A DNA stretch of 64,000 nucleotides from Verrucomicrobiia bacterium (GCA_030425485.1 JAUIAM010000001.1:227432-291431), one strand, 5' to 3'; positions 54,020 through 63,900 are shown, numbered from the stretch's first letter. Translations and numbers: made by a program. Notes: generated by a model not told the origin, from the letters alone.

Positions 54020-56415
54020 ACGCCCTTGCGAACATACCCTCGTGGATAACCTACCTGACGGGTGCGAATCCGGCAAACGGAGGCGAGGTGTGGTTTGGCT
54101 TCGAGGGCCTAAACCCCGGCTGGGCGCTGCTCCTTGGTTCGGTCGCGGCGCTGCTTGTGGTGCGTGCGTACTGGAAGGGGCCGGGCGAGTTCTCCATGCC
54201 GAAGCGACTCATCCTGGCCACACTTCGCATTCTTGCCGTATGCTTGCTGCTGCTGGTGCTGATGCATCCGGTTCTGAGGGTGACGGAGGAAGAAACAGTG
54301 CGCGGGACGGTGCTCGTCTTGCAGGATGTCAGCGAGAGCATGGACCTGCGCGATGTTCGCATGAGCGAGGAAGACCGTGCGCGCGTGGAGGCTGTCTTTG
54401 GTCAGAACTTGCCCGAGCAGGTGCCAAGCCGCCGCGAGTTAGTCGAAGCCGCCGCGGCCAATACCGAGCTCAACCTCTGGCCCCGCATTGCGGAGAAAAC
54501 GGATATTTTGGTCGTGCCCTTCGGGCGTTTGGCAAACGGTGTGTTGCCCATGACTGATGGCGACGACGCAGAGCTGACCACTGCGGAGGCAACTGCGTTC
54601 TTTCGCGAATTGCCACGTGGAGAGCAAGCCACCGGGATTACGGATAGCCTGGACGACGCACTGGCCATGACGGTTGGTCGGCCTTTGACCAGCGTGGTGC
54701 TGATCTCTGATGGCAGCAACAATGCTGGCACGCCTTTGCCCGCTGCGGCGGGGGCGCTCGTGCAGCGAGGATTGCCGCTGTTTGTCTATGCTCCGGGTGT
54801 GGAGGCTCAGCGTGACCTGAGTATTGCCTCGTTCACCGGGCCGACGCTGGCATTCGCCCGGGAAGAAGCCGTCCTGAGCGTGCGCTTGAATGCAAGGGGC
54901 TTGGCCGGCAAGCAAACACAAGTCGTGCTCAAGGCGGGCGATGAGGAAGTCGATAGCCAGCGCGTGACACTGGGCGAAGGCCGAGCCGAAGAAATCACGT
55001 TTCAATACGTTCCCGAGGAGGTGGGTGATCTTGAGCTGACGGTGACGGCGAGTCCCTTGACAGGCGAAGCCACCGAGGCCAATAATACGGCCTCACTCGG
55101 CTTGCGGGTGCTTGATCGCCGGGTCAAGGTGCTCATCATTGAGCAAGAGCCACGCTGGGATTTTCGCTACCTGCTGGATACGCTCAAGCGCGACCGCCGG
55201 GTAGAAGTCGATGCTGTTATGCTCGATGGTGACGCCACGCTTGGGCAGCACGAAGATTCACGCTTTCTGGCCACGCTGCCCAGCCCGCAGGAGTTGCTTG
55301 AGTACGTCATCGTGGTCATCGGTGACGTAGATCCCTCGCGGCTTAGTCCTGCGCACATGGAGGCCCTTGACAAGCTCGCCCGTCAAACCGGGGGCGGCCT
55401 GGTTTTTCATGCCGGACCGAAGTACGATCCTTTTGCCTACGGCAAGACGATTCTGGCGGACCTGCTGCCGGTGCAGGTTATCCCGGTCAAAGACCCGGCT
55501 TATCGCTACCCTGAGCCGGTTTCACTGGTGCTGACCCCGCAGGGGCGTCGCTCTCCGCTGCTGCGTCTGGCTGCGAGCTCGACCGAGAGTGAGGCGATCT
55601 GGCGCAACTTCCCCGGTGTGCGCTGGACGGCTCGTACCGGCCCGGCCAAGCCCTCGGCTGAGGTGCTGCTGGTCGATACCAGCGAGTCCAAGCGCTACGA
55701 AGGCAAGCCGCAGCCCGTGCTGGTACAGATGCCAGTCGGACGTGGGCAGGTGTTCTACTTTGGCTTTGATGAAACCTGGAGCTGGCGCAGCCGGGTGGGG
55801 GAAAAGTACTACCTGAAAATATGGGGACAGGTTTTTCTTCGCCTTGGCTTGGAGCGGCTTTCCGGTGGCTCGGACCTTGTCCAGCTCAACACCGTGCGCA
55901 GTACGTATACCCTGGGTGAAACGGTCTTAATCGCCGGGCGCATTTTCGATGAAGACTTTCAGCCGCTCACCACGCCTGAAGTGAAAGCAACGCTGACCAT
56001 CGTGCCAGAGGGGGATGCCACAGCTGAGCCGATTGTGCGTTCGGTTTCCCTCAGTACACAAGCCGACCGTGTCGGGAGCTACGAGGTGGAGGTTCCTGCG
56101 CTGATGCCCGGGCACTACACCCTGCAAACGGAGCGCGACCCAGAGGCCAAAGTGACCTTTACCGTCAATGTGGCCAATCTTGAGCTGCGCGAGCCCTCGA
56201 TCAATCTCGCGGGTCTCGAAGAACTGACCCGTGAGAACGGAAAGCTGTTGCGTGAAGAAACCCTCGGCGAGCTCCCCGGGTTGATCGCTGACACGCTGCC
56301 AACGAGCCGCGAAGTCAAAACCTACGAACCTGCCTTTCACCCCCTGATCTATTTTCTCCTGCTGCTCCTGCCCGCTGCGGAGTGGACCCTGCGCCGGATG
56401 AACCAGCTGAAATAA
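54016..56415 (+). CDS. large membrane protein with von Willebrand-like and glutamine-amidotransferase-like regions
   Basis: The 799-residue protein has two N-terminal membrane helices, then VLVLQDVSESMDLRD in the position of a von Willebrand metal site. Ig-like repeats and a Rossmann-like region with IIEQEPRWDFRYLLDTLKRD and GGGLVFHAGPKYDPFAYG follow. A membrane helix is at the C-terminus. Similar proteins sit in MoxR operons of Verrucomicrobia and Planctomycetes. It overlaps the previous gene by 4 bases. Enzyme activity is not predicted. Confidence 0.8.
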   Translation: MNALANIPSWITYLTGANPANGGEVWFGFEGLNPGWALLLGSVAALLVVRAYWKGPGEFSMPKRLILATLRILAVCLLLLVLMHPVLRVTEEETVRGTVLVLQDVSESMDLRDVRMSEEDRARVEAVFGQNLPEQVPSRRELVEAAAANTELNLWPRIAEKTDILVVPFGRLANGVLPMTDGDDAELTTAEATAFFRELPRGEQATGITDSLDDALAMTVGRPLTSVVLISDGSNNAGTPLPAAAGALVQRGLPLFVYAPGVEAQRDLSIASFTGPTLAFAREEAVLSVRLNARGLAGKQTQVVLKAGDEEVDSQRVTLGEGRAEEITFQYVPEEVGDLELTVTASPLTGEATEANNTASLGLRVLDRRVKVLIIEQEPRWDFRYLLDTLKRDRRVEVDAVMLDGDATLGQHEDSRFLATLPSPQELLEYVIVVIGDVDPSRLSPAHMEALDKLARQTGGGLVFHAGPKYDPFAYGKTILADLLPVQVIPVKDPAYRYPEPVSLVLTPQGRRSPLLRLAASSTESEAIWRNFPGVRWTARTGPAKPSAEVLLVDTSESKRYEGKPQPVLVQMPVGRGQVFYFGFDETWSWRSRVGEKYYLKIWGQVFLRLGLERLSGGSDLVQLNTVRSTYTLGETVLIAGRIFDEDFQPLTTPEVKATLTIVPEGDATAEPIVRSVSLSTQADRVGSYEVEVPALMPGHYTLQTERDPEAKVTFTVNVANLELREPSINLAGLEELTRENGKLLREETLGELPGLIADTLPTSREVKTYEPAFHPLIYFLLLLLPAAEWTLRRMNQLK

Positions 56416-56416
56416 A

Positions 56417-58141
56417 ATGAGCACGGAAGCTGCACCTCAAGCGATGACCCGATACCCGGCCTACCTGCGTGTGGCCTCGGTGCTCGACGTGCTCGTGCGC
56501 CGCGATGTGCTGGCCATTCTCTGCGGAGGGATCGGGCTTGTCGTGCTGTACCTGTCGGTGGCGATCGGCGTGCGATGCCTGCTGGATTACTGGTTTCACT
56601 TTGATTGGTCGGCGCGTCTGGTACTGCTGGCCTGTGACGTGTTGATCGTTGGCTGGATTATCTGGCGTCGTATCTGGCAGCCGATGCGCTACCGCCTCAC
56701 GCGCTACCGGGCGGCACTGCGCTTGCAGCGTTTTGCTCCCGAGCTGGGCAGCCAACTGATTTCCTCCCTCCAACTGGCACCCGAGGCGGATGCGGGGCGT
56801 GCTCCGGCTTCGCTGGTCGAGCGCTTGCTCAAGAAGGCCGTTGTGGCGCTGGACGAAGTGGCATGGAAACATGCGGTCGCGCTGAAGTCATCGATGATTG
56901 CCCTCAGCGTGGCGGTGGTGTCGCTGCTTGCGCTGGTGGGGTGGGCAATGACGCAGCCGCAGGTGTCGAATATTTTGCTCGGGCGCTTTTTCCTTTCCAC
57001 TCAATCGCCGATCTACAAGACCCGCCTGGAGGTCGTGAGCGGGGACATGGCGCTTCCGCAAGGGGCAGCGGCTGAGTTGGCCGTCCTCGTGGCGGGCGAA
57101 ATTCCGGTTGAGGTAAGTTTTGTGCTGGAGGACGAGGCGGGCGGTCGTGAGACCTATGCCGTAGAGGCTTTAGCCGATGATGCGGGGCAGTTCACGCTGG
57201 TAGTGGATAACGTGCAGGCAGGCTTTTCCTACCGGGTCGAAGGTGGGGATGCGCGTAGCGCGGAGTACCGCGTGGAGGTGCTTGAGCCACCCGTGCTGGA
57301 GGAACTCCAATTGCGGGTCAGCCCTCCGGCTTATACGGGAATTTCTCCCTACACGACATCCGCTAACGTGTTGCAGGTCGTCGAAGGCGGGCGGGTATCA
57401 CTCACCGGGCAGGCTGGAGGAAAACTGGAAGCCGCGGTGCTGCGTTTGATGGCCAAGGGTGAGGGAGAGGCCGAACCCGAGACGTCGGTGTTTGAGCTCA
57501 AGGTTGAGGATGTCGGCCTGAGCGCGGAGCTGGAAAGCCTCGGGACGGAACTTACGCATCTGGCCGTTGCGCTGACGGGTGAGAACGGGGCGCAGTCTGT
57601 TGACGATACACATTACCCCATCCGTTGGGTGCTCGATCTGCCACCGGAAATCCTGCTCGACGCGGCCCCGGATGGCAGCGAGAGCATAGCCGAGGGACAA
57701 CCGATACCCCTGCGCGGTGCTGTGCTCGAAGACTACGGATTGAGTAGCTTGACCTTGTATTGGCAAGTGCTGCGCCAGGGACAGGCGAACCCCGCGCCTA
57801 CGCAGTCTCAGGCCATTGCGTTTTCCGGCGACGACAACCGCTTTGCCGTTTCCCTCGTCGCGCGTGGTGGAGGAGACCCGCAGTGGCTGAGCTTGAACGC
57901 CGAAGCCGGGACGAGTGTCACCTGGTGGCTTGAGGCAGAAGACAACTGCAACCTTCCCCGTGGAGCTCAGCGCTCGCAAACCGAGCCGCAAACCTTTCAG
58001 GTCGTGACGGCTGAGGAGAAAATCGCCGAACTCATGGGGCGCATCCGTGAAGAAATTTCCGTCCTCGAGAATGTGGGTGAAAAGCAGTATGATGCCAAAA
58101 CCTCGCTGGAAACTTACCTGCAAACCAGCCCCAACCCCTGA
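56417..58141 (+). CDS. membrane protein, resembles the N-terminal half of DUF4175
   Basis: The 574-residue protein has two to three N-terminal membrane helices, then EGLVLEPEAD-like turns and beta domains including LRVSPPAYTGISPYTTSA, as in DUF4175. A short helical end follows (EKIAELMGRIREEISVL). In other phyla DUF4175 continues into a Gln/Glu-rich coiled region; here that region appears to be the separate next gene, 5 bases downstream. It is probably part of the same envelope complex. Confidence 0.65.
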   Translation: MSTEAAPQAMTRYPAYLRVASVLDVLVRRDVLAILCGGIGLVVLYLSVAIGVRCLLDYWFHFDWSARLVLLACDVLIVGWIIWRRIWQPMRYRLTRYRAALRLQRFAPELGSQLISSLQLAPEADAGRAPASLVERLLKKAVVALDEVAWKHAVALKSSMIALSVAVVSLLALVGWAMTQPQVSNILLGRFFLSTQSPIYKTRLEVVSGDMALPQGAAAELAVLVAGEIPVEVSFVLEDEAGGRETYAVEALADDAGQFTLVVDNVQAGFSYRVEGGDARSAEYRVEVLEPPVLEELQLRVSPPAYTGISPYTTSANVLQVVEGGRVSLTGQAGGKLEAAVLRLMAKGEGEAEPETSVFELKVEDVGLSAELESLGTELTHLAVALTGENGAQSVDDTHYPIRWVLDLPPEILLDAAPDGSESIAEGQPIPLRGAVLEDYGLSSLTLYWQVLRQGQANPAPTQSQAIAFSGDDNRFAVSLVARGGGDPQWLSLNAEAGTSVTWWLEAEDNCNLPRGAQRSQTEPQTFQVVTAEEKIAELMGRIREEISVLENVGEKQYDAKTSLETYLQTSPNP

Positions 58142-58146
58142 TTGCC

Positions 58147-59772
58147 ATGAAGACATACCGATACCTCCTGATGGCCCTGCTCATTTCGCTGGGCATGACT
58201 CCAATCATCACGTTGGGGCAGAGCCCTTCGTTGAAAGAGGTCGAGGCAACCCAAACCCAGGTGGGGGCCGATCTCGACGCCTTGGCCATTCGGATTGAAC
58301 CCGTGCTGGATCAGTTGGTCCAGTTGGGGGCTTCGCGGGAAGACCTCGATCTCGTGCGCCAGGCGTTTCTCGAGTTGAAGCAGCTTTCTGATGAGGAGGT
58401 TGTGGCCATTCTTGAGGCTTTGCAACAGGCAGCGAGCGATCCTGGTCTTGCGCGAAGCAGCTTGGAGTCGGCGCTTACCGGCCAGGAAAAAATCCTGCAA
58501 AGCCTGAGCCGGATTTTTGACCAACTGCGGGTGCGCCAGCAGCAGATGGAACTTGCGGCCAAGGCTGAAGCCTTGCGGCGTCGGCAGGCGGAGAATCGCC
58601 ATCAGGCTCAGCTCACGCAGGACGGACGCGGTGATCCGGTCTCGGTCGAGGCTGAGCAGGAGGCGATTGGCGAGGCGGTGGAGGATTTGCTACGCGAAGC
58701 GGAGGTCATGGCTGAGGCCGCGCAGCAGGAGGGCAGTGAAGCCCAGGCCCTCGACCCCGAGACGATGGAGCAGTTGGAGGCCTTGGCCGAGGAGGCGAAT
58801 CAAGCGCTGGAGGACGGTGAGATGAATCAGGCCATTGCGGCGCAAACGCAGATGGAAGAAATTTTGGCCGACATTGCGGCTGAAACCGGGCAGGAGCAGG
58901 CTTCGGCTGACTTCGCCGAGTCGCTGGTTTTCCGCTTGCGCGAGTTAGTTAAACGGCAGGAAGCGCTGGCAAAGGAGAGTGAAGCCTCTGCCACCGTTGC
59001 ATCAGCGCAAGAGCGGCTCGGAGCCGACACCGAGGCCATGCTGGTGCTGGTTGAGAACGTCAATGCTCCCGCCAGCTACCAGGTCGGTGCCGCTGCCGAC
59101 TCCATGCGTCAGGCCTATGTAAAGCTTTCAGCCACACCGCCAACGCTTGCCCAGGCTGAGCAAGCCCGCGCAATCGAGCAACTGCGTAAGGCCATTGAAC
59201 TGCTTGAGCAAAACATCGAGGCGATGGAGGGCAACGAGCAGGAGCAGACCCCGGAGGAAGCCCTGGCGGAGATGGCCGATATTTACCATAAGGCAGAGGA
59301 ACTGGAGCGGCGGCAGGAGCAGCTCAACCAGCAAGGCGGCGGCAGCCCGCAGGAGCAGGCAGAGCTGGCCCGCGAGACGGCGCAGCTACAGGAAGAAGTG
59401 CTGGAGCACTCCCCCGAGGCGGCGCGAAATCTCGGCCGTGCAGCTACGGGAATGGCCGAGGCCATGGACCAGCAAACGAGCCCGGAGGAGCGTCAGGATC
59501 TCCGCGAAGAGGCTGCCCGCCAGCTCGGGATGGCCAAGCAGGCCGTGCAGAGCCAGGGCCGTGCCATGCGTAATGATCCGCCCGGCCAACAGGGTGGGGG
59601 CTTGACCGGTATGGGCGAGGTGGCGCTTGAGGATAATGTTCTGGCTCCGGCTGAGTTGACCGCGGAGGAACGCGAGGCGATCACGGCCGCGCGACGCGAG
59701 CCAGTCAGCCCCGAGTATGCACCGCTGGTCGAGGCCTATTATGACCAACTCTCCCAAATGGCTACCCCCTGA
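58147..59772 (+). CDS. Ala/Glu/Gln-rich coiled-coil secreted protein
   Basis: The 541-residue protein has a signal peptide (LLMALLISLGMTPIITLG). Nearly all the rest is heptad-like helix rich in Ala, Glu and Gln, for example AEEANQALEDGEMNQAIAAQ and MEQLEALAEEA. A Gly/Gln-rich turn (PPGQQGGGLTGMG) and the end SPEYAPLVEAYYDQLSQM follow. It resembles the C-terminal part of DUF4175 proteins. No enzyme motif. Fifth partner in the MoxR operon. Confidence 0.75.
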   Translation: MKTYRYLLMALLISLGMTPIITLGQSPSLKEVEATQTQVGADLDALAIRIEPVLDQLVQLGASREDLDLVRQAFLELKQLSDEEVVAILEALQQAASDPGLARSSLESALTGQEKILQSLSRIFDQLRVRQQQMELAAKAEALRRRQAENRHQAQLTQDGRGDPVSVEAEQEAIGEAVEDLLREAEVMAEAAQQEGSEAQALDPETMEQLEALAEEANQALEDGEMNQAIAAQTQMEEILADIAAETGQEQASADFAESLVFRLRELVKRQEALAKESEASATVASAQERLGADTEAMLVLVENVNAPASYQVGAAADSMRQAYVKLSATPPTLAQAEQARAIEQLRKAIELLEQNIEAMEGNEQEQTPEEALAEMADIYHKAEELERRQEQLNQQGGGSPQEQAELARETAQLQEEVLEHSPEAARNLGRAATGMAEAMDQQTSPEERQDLREEAARQLGMAKQAVQSQGRAMRNDPPGQQGGGLTGMGEVALEDNVLAPAELTAEEREAITAARREPVSPEYAPLVEAYYDQLSQMATP

Positions 59773-59780
59773 TCTTTAAC

Positions 59781-60572
59781 ATGAAACGCATCACCCTAAT
59801 ACTCGCTTTGATCGGACTCCTGTTTGCGCAGGCAATGCTGTATGCTGCCCGCGAGTCTATTTTTGGCGAAAGCGACGGCACCTCCGCCGCGCTGATTGGC
59901 ATCCTTTACGATTTGAAGCAAACGCAGCAGGGGGAGGCCTCGGGGGTGACGGAGGAGTCTTATCCCGAGGTGCTGGGCGAGTTTATCAATGCGGACTGGG
60001 ATGAAGGGGTGCTCAACCAATATTTCCGCGTCTCTCGCCCGGTCTATGCCACGCGGATTTTCATACGTACGATTTCGGCTGATCAGGCTCCGAAGGCATT
60101 CGGGGTGTCAGAGGTCGTGGCACCCAAGCTGTGGGCGGTTCACTATAAGGGGCAGGTTGTGGCGCCGATGGACGGCGTCTATCGCTTGGCCGGGTTTGCG
60201 GACGACTTTCTGGCCGCTCGGGTCAACGGAAAGACCGTGTTGGTCACCGGGCGTTTTGACTGCATTCCGCCCAATGTGACCTGGGAGTCTTCGGACCCGG
60301 AGGGCTTGCCGATTGGCAACGGAGCGACTGTCTACGGGGACTGGTTTTCGGTCAAAGCCGGGGAAGCGATTGACCTCGACGTGCTGGTGGGAGAGCGCCC
60401 CGGAGGCATCTTCAGTGCCTGGCTTTACATCCAGCGAAAAGGCGAGAGCTACCCCCAGCGTGATGGCTTCCCTGTGCTGCCTGTTTTTCAGATGTCCGAG
60501 GGTAAAGCTCCCGCCTCAGATGTTCCGTTTTCGCCCGCTCGCGAGTCTTCGGTTTGGAAGACGCTGCAGTAA
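59781..60572 (+). CDS. secreted PA14-like domain protein
   Basis: The 263-residue protein has a signal peptide (LILALIGLLFAQAMLYA). The segment WAVHYKGQVVAPMDGVYRLAGFADDF with ARVNGKTVLV matches the PA14 carbohydrate/adhesion fold. It is the last gene of the MoxR operon, 8 bases after the coiled-coil gene. The 286-base gap that follows holds the repeat at 60650 and no gene. Confidence 0.7.
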   Translation: MKRITLILALIGLLFAQAMLYAARESIFGESDGTSAALIGILYDLKQTQQGEASGVTEESYPEVLGEFINADWDEGVLNQYFRVSRPVYATRIFIRTISADQAPKAFGVSEVVAPKLWAVHYKGQVVAPMDGVYRLAGFADDFLAARVNGKTVLVTGRFDCIPPNVTWESSDPEGLPIGNGATVYGDWFSVKAGEAIDLDVLVGERPGGIFSAWLYIQRKGESYPQRDGFPVLPVFQMSEGKAPASDVPFSPARESSVWKTLQ

Positions 60573-60649
60573 GGAAATGAACGCAAGGAGTGCCGTTACA
60601 ACTTTGTGACGAATGACGGCTTTAGAGTATTTTAAGAAATATTGTGTCC

Positions 60650-60721
60650 GCAGATTTCGCAGATTCACACAGATTATTCCGGGGTTATCCGTGAACATCT
60701 GTGTGATCCGTGGTTAAAATA
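60650..60721. repeat. dispersed intergenic repeat of the 'CGCAGATT...CCGTGGTTAAA' type
   Basis: The stretch contains CCGCAGATTTCGCAGATTCA and ends ATCCGTGGTTAAAAT. It holds an 8-bp inverted repeat, ACACAGAT at 60668 and ATCTGTGT at 60698. Almost the same phrase appears in intergenic DNA of many bacteria (from memory). Confidence 0.55.
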
Positions 60722-60858
60722 TAGAGACATCTCCGGCTACATTTTTATTTAAACTGCCCTAGGCAAAAATGGTTGCCTGTGAGGCGAGGCGTCCTTAACA
60801 GATGCAGCACGCTTTACGTCACCCCGCATTCAACCCATTCCCTTAATAAAGTTGTTCT

Positions 60859-61311
60859 ATGGAAGCTGAAAATATGCCGTCTGTCTCCCTCTCGTTAACG
60901 GTCAACGACGCTGCCGAGGCGTTGGCGTTTTATACCAACGCCTTTGGAGCAAAGGAAACCTTCCGCATGAATATGCCGGACGGGACGATCGCGCACTGCG
61001 AGTTCAATATCGGCGATACGAAGATCTACATGTCGGGTGAATCGCCAGAGTGGCATGCCTATGCCATGCCCGAGGGGACGATGTCCTCGTGCCTGATCTG
61101 TCTGGCGGTGGAGAACTGCGACGCCTCTCACGAGCAGGCCTTGAAAGCGGGTGCGACCTCGCTCTTTGCGCCCACGGACCAGTTTTGGGGCATCCGCTCC
61201 TGCGTGGTCAAGGACCCCTTCGGCTACCGCTGGAGCATGGGCCACATGGTGGAGAAGATGACTGACGCGGAGATTGCCGAGCGGGCCAAGCAGCTCTTCG
61301 GTGGTGCTTAA
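60859..61311 (+). CDS. VOC family protein, PhnB-like
   Basis: The 150-residue protein has the two-module VOC fold (SLSLTVNDAAEALAFYTNAFG, then VKDPFGYRWSMG). PhnB-like members include 3-demethylubiquinone-like and glyoxalase-like proteins, and the substrate here is unknown. Of the usual metal residues, Glu and His are only partly visible. Stands alone with its own 5' region. Confidence 0.85.
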   Translation: MEAENMPSVSLSLTVNDAAEALAFYTNAFGAKETFRMNMPDGTIAHCEFNIGDTKIYMSGESPEWHAYAMPEGTMSSCLICLAVENCDASHEQALKAGATSLFAPTDQFWGIRSCVVKDPFGYRWSMGHMVEKMTDAEIAERAKQLFGGA

Positions 61312-61365
61312 GTGTAACCTTTTGGGCTAGCCTGGGTTCGTACAGGTGATATAAAACACCCCTGT

Positions 61366-62007
61366 ATGACACGCACCGCTGTACCCTTTTCACGAGCCTG
61401 GCTCTTTGCCTCCCTCATGCTCTTGTCCAGCCTGAGCCACACCCAGGCCGGCCTGGTCATCAGCACCGGGAGTATTAACAACCGGCAACTCTTCGGGGTG
61501 ACGTTCCCCGGCGGAGTTTCTTTCTATGGTCGGGCGGAGATGGTTTACGCGATCTCCCTGCAGCGGTATCAGACCGGGCCGTATCTGGTGACGGAGATGG
61601 TCGTCGATATGGCGGGCGTGACGTCGCAGTTCCGGGTCTATGCCACGGAGCCTTTCGACCCGAACAGCTTGCAGCAGAAATTACCCGATGAGGTGCCCAG
61701 TGGCTTTGCCCAAAATAAGGGCGTGCCTTCTGGGGTGCAGAAATTAGCCGACCGGGGCACCGAGGCTGCCAGCAAGACCGAGAGCGGACTGGTGGTGAAA
61801 GACTACCCGCTGTCGACCCACGCCAAGACCATCGAGTTTCGCCTGGGCAAGGCCGAAGACGTGAGAGAGCTTTATGAAGCCATGCTCGACCTGTATACAC
61901 GCCGCGGACGCGATGCCGTGGTCAGCCGCTCGGAAACAGGGTCGCAGACCAACGAGGTGTTTCAGGAGATCAACCGACTGGGCGGTACACTGTTCAGCTT
62001 TGATTAA
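61366..62007 (+). CDS. secreted protein of unknown function
   Basis: The 213-residue protein has a signal peptide (LFASLMLLSSLSHTQA). The rest has no family I recognise; it contains a beta-rich first half (VSFYGRAEMVYAISLQRYQ) and a helical second half (KAEDVRELYEAMLDLYTRRG). A TATAAA lies at 61350, without a convincing -35 partner. Next gene is 71 bases downstream. Confidence 0.6.
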   Translation: MTRTAVPFSRAWLFASLMLLSSLSHTQAGLVISTGSINNRQLFGVTFPGGVSFYGRAEMVYAISLQRYQTGPYLVTEMVVDMAGVTSQFRVYATEPFDPNSLQQKLPDEVPSGFAQNKGVPSGVQKLADRGTEAASKTESGLVVKDYPLSTHAKTIEFRLGKAEDVRELYEAMLDLYTRRGRDAVVSRSETGSQTNEVFQEINRLGGTLFSFD

Positions 62008-62078
62008 AAGCCTGAGTTCCGTCCAAGTGGTGCTGATTTACCCTTGTCGGGACGGCTGTATAGCTCAAGCTAGGTGGG

Positions 62079-63347
62079 ATGATTCGCTGGCTTTTACGCC
62101 TTGGTTTTTCCCTGTCTCTGCTTTCCCTGTGCTTGCCGCATGCTTTTGCGCAGGCTCGGATCGAGGGCGGAAGCCTGGTTTTTCCCCTCAACCCGCCTGA
62201 AGAGCAAGTCGACGTCGCAGTCGAGGACATGGCCAGCGTGCGGACGCTCCAGCCAGGAGAGCCCGTGGTGATGATTCCCGCCGAAACGCTAGCGCGCTTC
62301 AGTGATTACCTGGCGGGCTTGTGCTCGGACTACCGCATCCCGGGAATTGCCTTTGCGATTGTGCAGGGGGAAGAGGTCGTCCACCAGCGGACGATGGGCT
62401 ACGCGAACCTGACCACCAGCGTACCGATTACCGAGGCAACGCGCTTCAACGTCGGTCCGGCCACCCAGGCCATGACTTCGCTGCTGGCGGCAAGCTACGA
62501 AGGGGAGGGCTTTTCCTATGATAAGCCCGCGCAGAAGCTTTGGAGACGGTTCCGTATGAGCGACGAGGATGTCTCTGGCCGCGTGACGATTCGCCATCTG
62601 CTGACCATGACCGCGGGCGTACCGGACTATACCGACCAGATACTGGACCCGGCCTGGGCGCGCCCGGAGGATGTGCTGGCGGTCATCGCGCAGGCTCCGG
62701 TTACGGCTGGTCCGGGCAGCCGCTTTGACATCAGCCAGGTGAGTGTGGCTGCGGCGGGATACCTGATACCGCGCGCTGATGGCGGTGATGAGGACTTGTA
62801 TGCGGGCTATATAAGCGCGGTGCAGGAGCGTATCTTTGAGCCCCTGGGGATGCAGGATTCGACCTTTTCCCTCAGTCAGGCGCGGCAGTCCGGCGATTGG
62901 GCCAGTCCGCACGAGTTTGAAGAGCGGGGGCGCTACGACCCGACGACTTCCTGGCAGCCCGAGCCCAACGCTATCGCTCCGGCCATCGGCATGAAGAGCA
63001 GCCTGCGGGACATGATCAAATGGCTCACGCTGGAGTTGAACGAGGGGCAGACCGCCGCGGGCGTGCGGCTGGCCAACCCGGTCTCTGTGCGCGAGCGCTG
63101 GCAACCTGCCCGCACGGCTGACGGGCGCAACTACGGGATGGGCTGGACGCGCCGCTACTATCGCGGGGTGGAAATTATCGGCATGATGGGCAGCTACGAC
63201 CGCCACAGTGTGGCCATCGCGATTTTCCCCGGTTACCGCACGGGCATCGTCGCGCTAGTCAATGCAGATAGCCCGGATGTGCAAAAGCTCCTCTCTGAGC
63301 TGCCGCTGGGAGTGGCTGAAATGCTCCAGTCGCAGGAGCGTCGCTAG
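62079..63347 (+). CDS. beta-lactamase-fold protein with lost catalytic motifs
   Basis: The 422-residue protein has a signal peptide (SLSLLSLCLPHAFA). The overall pattern of the class C beta-lactamase/serine hydrolase family is clear: PGIAFAIVQGEEVV, VTIRHLLTMTAGVPDYT and VSVAAAGYL. The catalytic positions are changed: SxxK is GPATQ with Pro127 and Gln130, YxN is ISQ at 218-220, and HTG is GMMG at 368-371. The frame is intact. It is probably a non-catalytic relative, for example a binding or regulatory protein. Confidence 0.85.
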   Translation: MIRWLLRLGFSLSLLSLCLPHAFAQARIEGGSLVFPLNPPEEQVDVAVEDMASVRTLQPGEPVVMIPAETLARFSDYLAGLCSDYRIPGIAFAIVQGEEVVHQRTMGYANLTTSVPITEATRFNVGPATQAMTSLLAASYEGEGFSYDKPAQKLWRRFRMSDEDVSGRVTIRHLLTMTAGVPDYTDQILDPAWARPEDVLAVIAQAPVTAGPGSRFDISQVSVAAAGYLIPRADGGDEDLYAGYISAVQERIFEPLGMQDSTFSLSQARQSGDWASPHEFEERGRYDPTTSWQPEPNAIAPAIGMKSSLRDMIKWLTLELNEGQTAAGVRLANPVSVRERWQPARTADGRNYGMGWTRRYYRGVEIIGMMGSYDRHSVAIAIFPGYRTGIVALVNADSPDVQKLLSELPLGVAEMLQSQERR

Positions 63348-63427
63348 GGCCGTGTGAAGGGAAATGCAATCCGGGATTGACCTTGGCAGCCAATGTGCTT
63401 TCTTAACTCACTGCAAATTTGTGCGTT

Positions 63428-63829
63428 ATGACCATTGAAGTTCTCAAAAGTAAAATCCTCCGGGCCGAAGTGACTGAAGCCGAAGCTGACTATGAAGGCA
63501 GCCTCGCTATTGACTCCAGCCTGATGGAACGTTGTGGCCTGATGCCCTACGAGAAAATCCTCATCGGGAACATTACCAACGGCGAACGCCTGGAAACCTA
63601 CGCGATCGAGGCTCCTGCTGGCTCCGGCACGTTTGCGCTCAATGGCGCTGCTGCCCACCGCGGCAAGCCCGGCGATTTGCTGGTCATCATGTCCTTTGCC
63701 AGCATGGATGCAGAGGAGGCCCGCAAGTGGAAGCCCCGCGTGATTGTGCTCGGTGACCACAACCGCACGATCCTCAAGACGCGCGGCCCCGAAGGCGAAT
63801 CCGGCGAGCCGTTCAAGATCGCTTCCTGA
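63428..63829 (+). CDS. panD: aspartate 1-decarboxylase
   Basis: The 133-residue pyruvoyl enzyme converts aspartate to beta-alanine for coenzyme A. The precursor is cleaved between Gly and Ser in YEGSLAID to form the pyruvoyl group, and [39 protein letters not shown] and [10 protein letters not shown] are the family's conserved blocks. ATG at 63428 was chosen. A possible promoter (TTGACC at 63377, TCTTAA at 63401) precedes it. Confidence 0.95.
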   Translation: MTIEVLKSKILRAEVTEAEADYEGSLAIDSSLMERCGLMPYEKILIGNITNGERLETYAIEAPAGSGTFALNGAAAHRGKPGDLLVIMSFASMDAEEARKWKPRVIVLGDHNRTILKTRGPEGESGEPFKIAS

Positions 63830-63900
63830 TCTCGCTTCCCCAAGCCATTAAGGCAAGGGTGCTAGTGTACCGTTAGCCAAGTTCATTGAATAAGTTAATA

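Noticed and set aside
60573..60858. Small gene in the 286-base gap after the MoxR operon
   Set aside because: No frame with a plausible start and length; the gap is largely the dispersed repeat.
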